Of a stretch of DNA of 64,000 nt, positions 63,973 through 64,000 are shown one piece after another. The notes under the pieces are model-generated. The model did not search any database and was not told the origin of the DNA. It saw only the letters and a list, made by a program, of their open reading frames with translations. Made by a program: the position numbers and the translations under genes. How positions within the stretch are numbered: the first letter of the stretch is position 1; each line of letters opens with the position of its first letter. The DNA comes from Mesorhabditis belari. Its lineage: Eukaryota; Nematoda; Chromadorea; Rhabditida; Rhabditidae. Location: the NCBI GenBank assembly GCA_958450365.1, contig CAUEEP010000759.1, positions 1,250,001 to 1,314,000 on the forward strand, written 5' to 3'.

Positions 63973-64000
63973 CTTCTTTGAGTTCAATCATTGGTTTTAA

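Overview
The window looks like nuclear DNA of a nematode, probably of the C. elegans/Ascaris side of the phylum. It is AT-rich. Genes are cut into many small exons by mostly 37-100 nt introns that start GTAAGT/GTGAGT and end in TTTTAG or TTTTCAG. Acceptor-like TTTAG sites lie a few bases before several start codons, which would suit spliced-leader trans-splicing. An internal array contains the nematode telomere hexamer TTAGGC, and the gene content (a GPCR-globin chimera, RBM25, an LRPPRC-like PPR protein, a Kv channel) fits. No species can be named from the sequence. All gene models come from hand splicing: reading frame, phase and splice-site consensus were followed exon by exon, and no transcript evidence was available.

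Left part (1-28.7 kb): 1-4 kb is a cluster of foldback repeats. From 4.3 to 18.1 kb on the + strand runs a 17-exon gene for a FMRFamide-type seven-transmembrane receptor fused in frame to a complete globin domain, the architecture known as GLB-33. Its introns are packed with minisatellites, LINE 3' ends, tRNA-like SINE pieces and hAT-like MITEs. At 20.0-22.2 kb (-) lies a signal-peptide protein gene of unknown family, and at 25.4-28.6 kb (+) a secreted proline/tyrosine-rich protein gene whose first intron carries a TTAA-flanked transposon-like element.

Middle (28.8-51 kb) is the gene-dense core: an LRPPRC-like mitochondrial PPR protein (-); a complete, unrelated + strand gene nested inside one of its introns; a long multi-exon + gene (35.5-43.1 kb) with RS-rich, coiled-coil and zinc-knuckle-like segments; and RBM25 (43.9/45.1-51.0 kb, +), a splicing factor with RRM and PWI domains. 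The divergent pair at 35 kb shares about 500 bp of upstream DNA.

Right part (51-64 kb): a cysteine-rich secreted or membrane-anchored protein gene (-, 51.4 to at least 57.2 kb) whose introns and flank hold four near-identical tRNA-Arg(UCG) genes; then SINEs, transposon remnants and tandem repeats; and at the right edge the pore, S6 and C-terminus of a voltage-gated K+ channel (-, 62.0-63.9 kb, cut by the window edge), with a 174-bp satellite in its last intron.

Functionally the window mixes neuronal signalling genes (the receptor-globin fusion, the Kv channel) with RNA-processing genes (RBM25, the PPR protein). There is no sign of one shared pathway.
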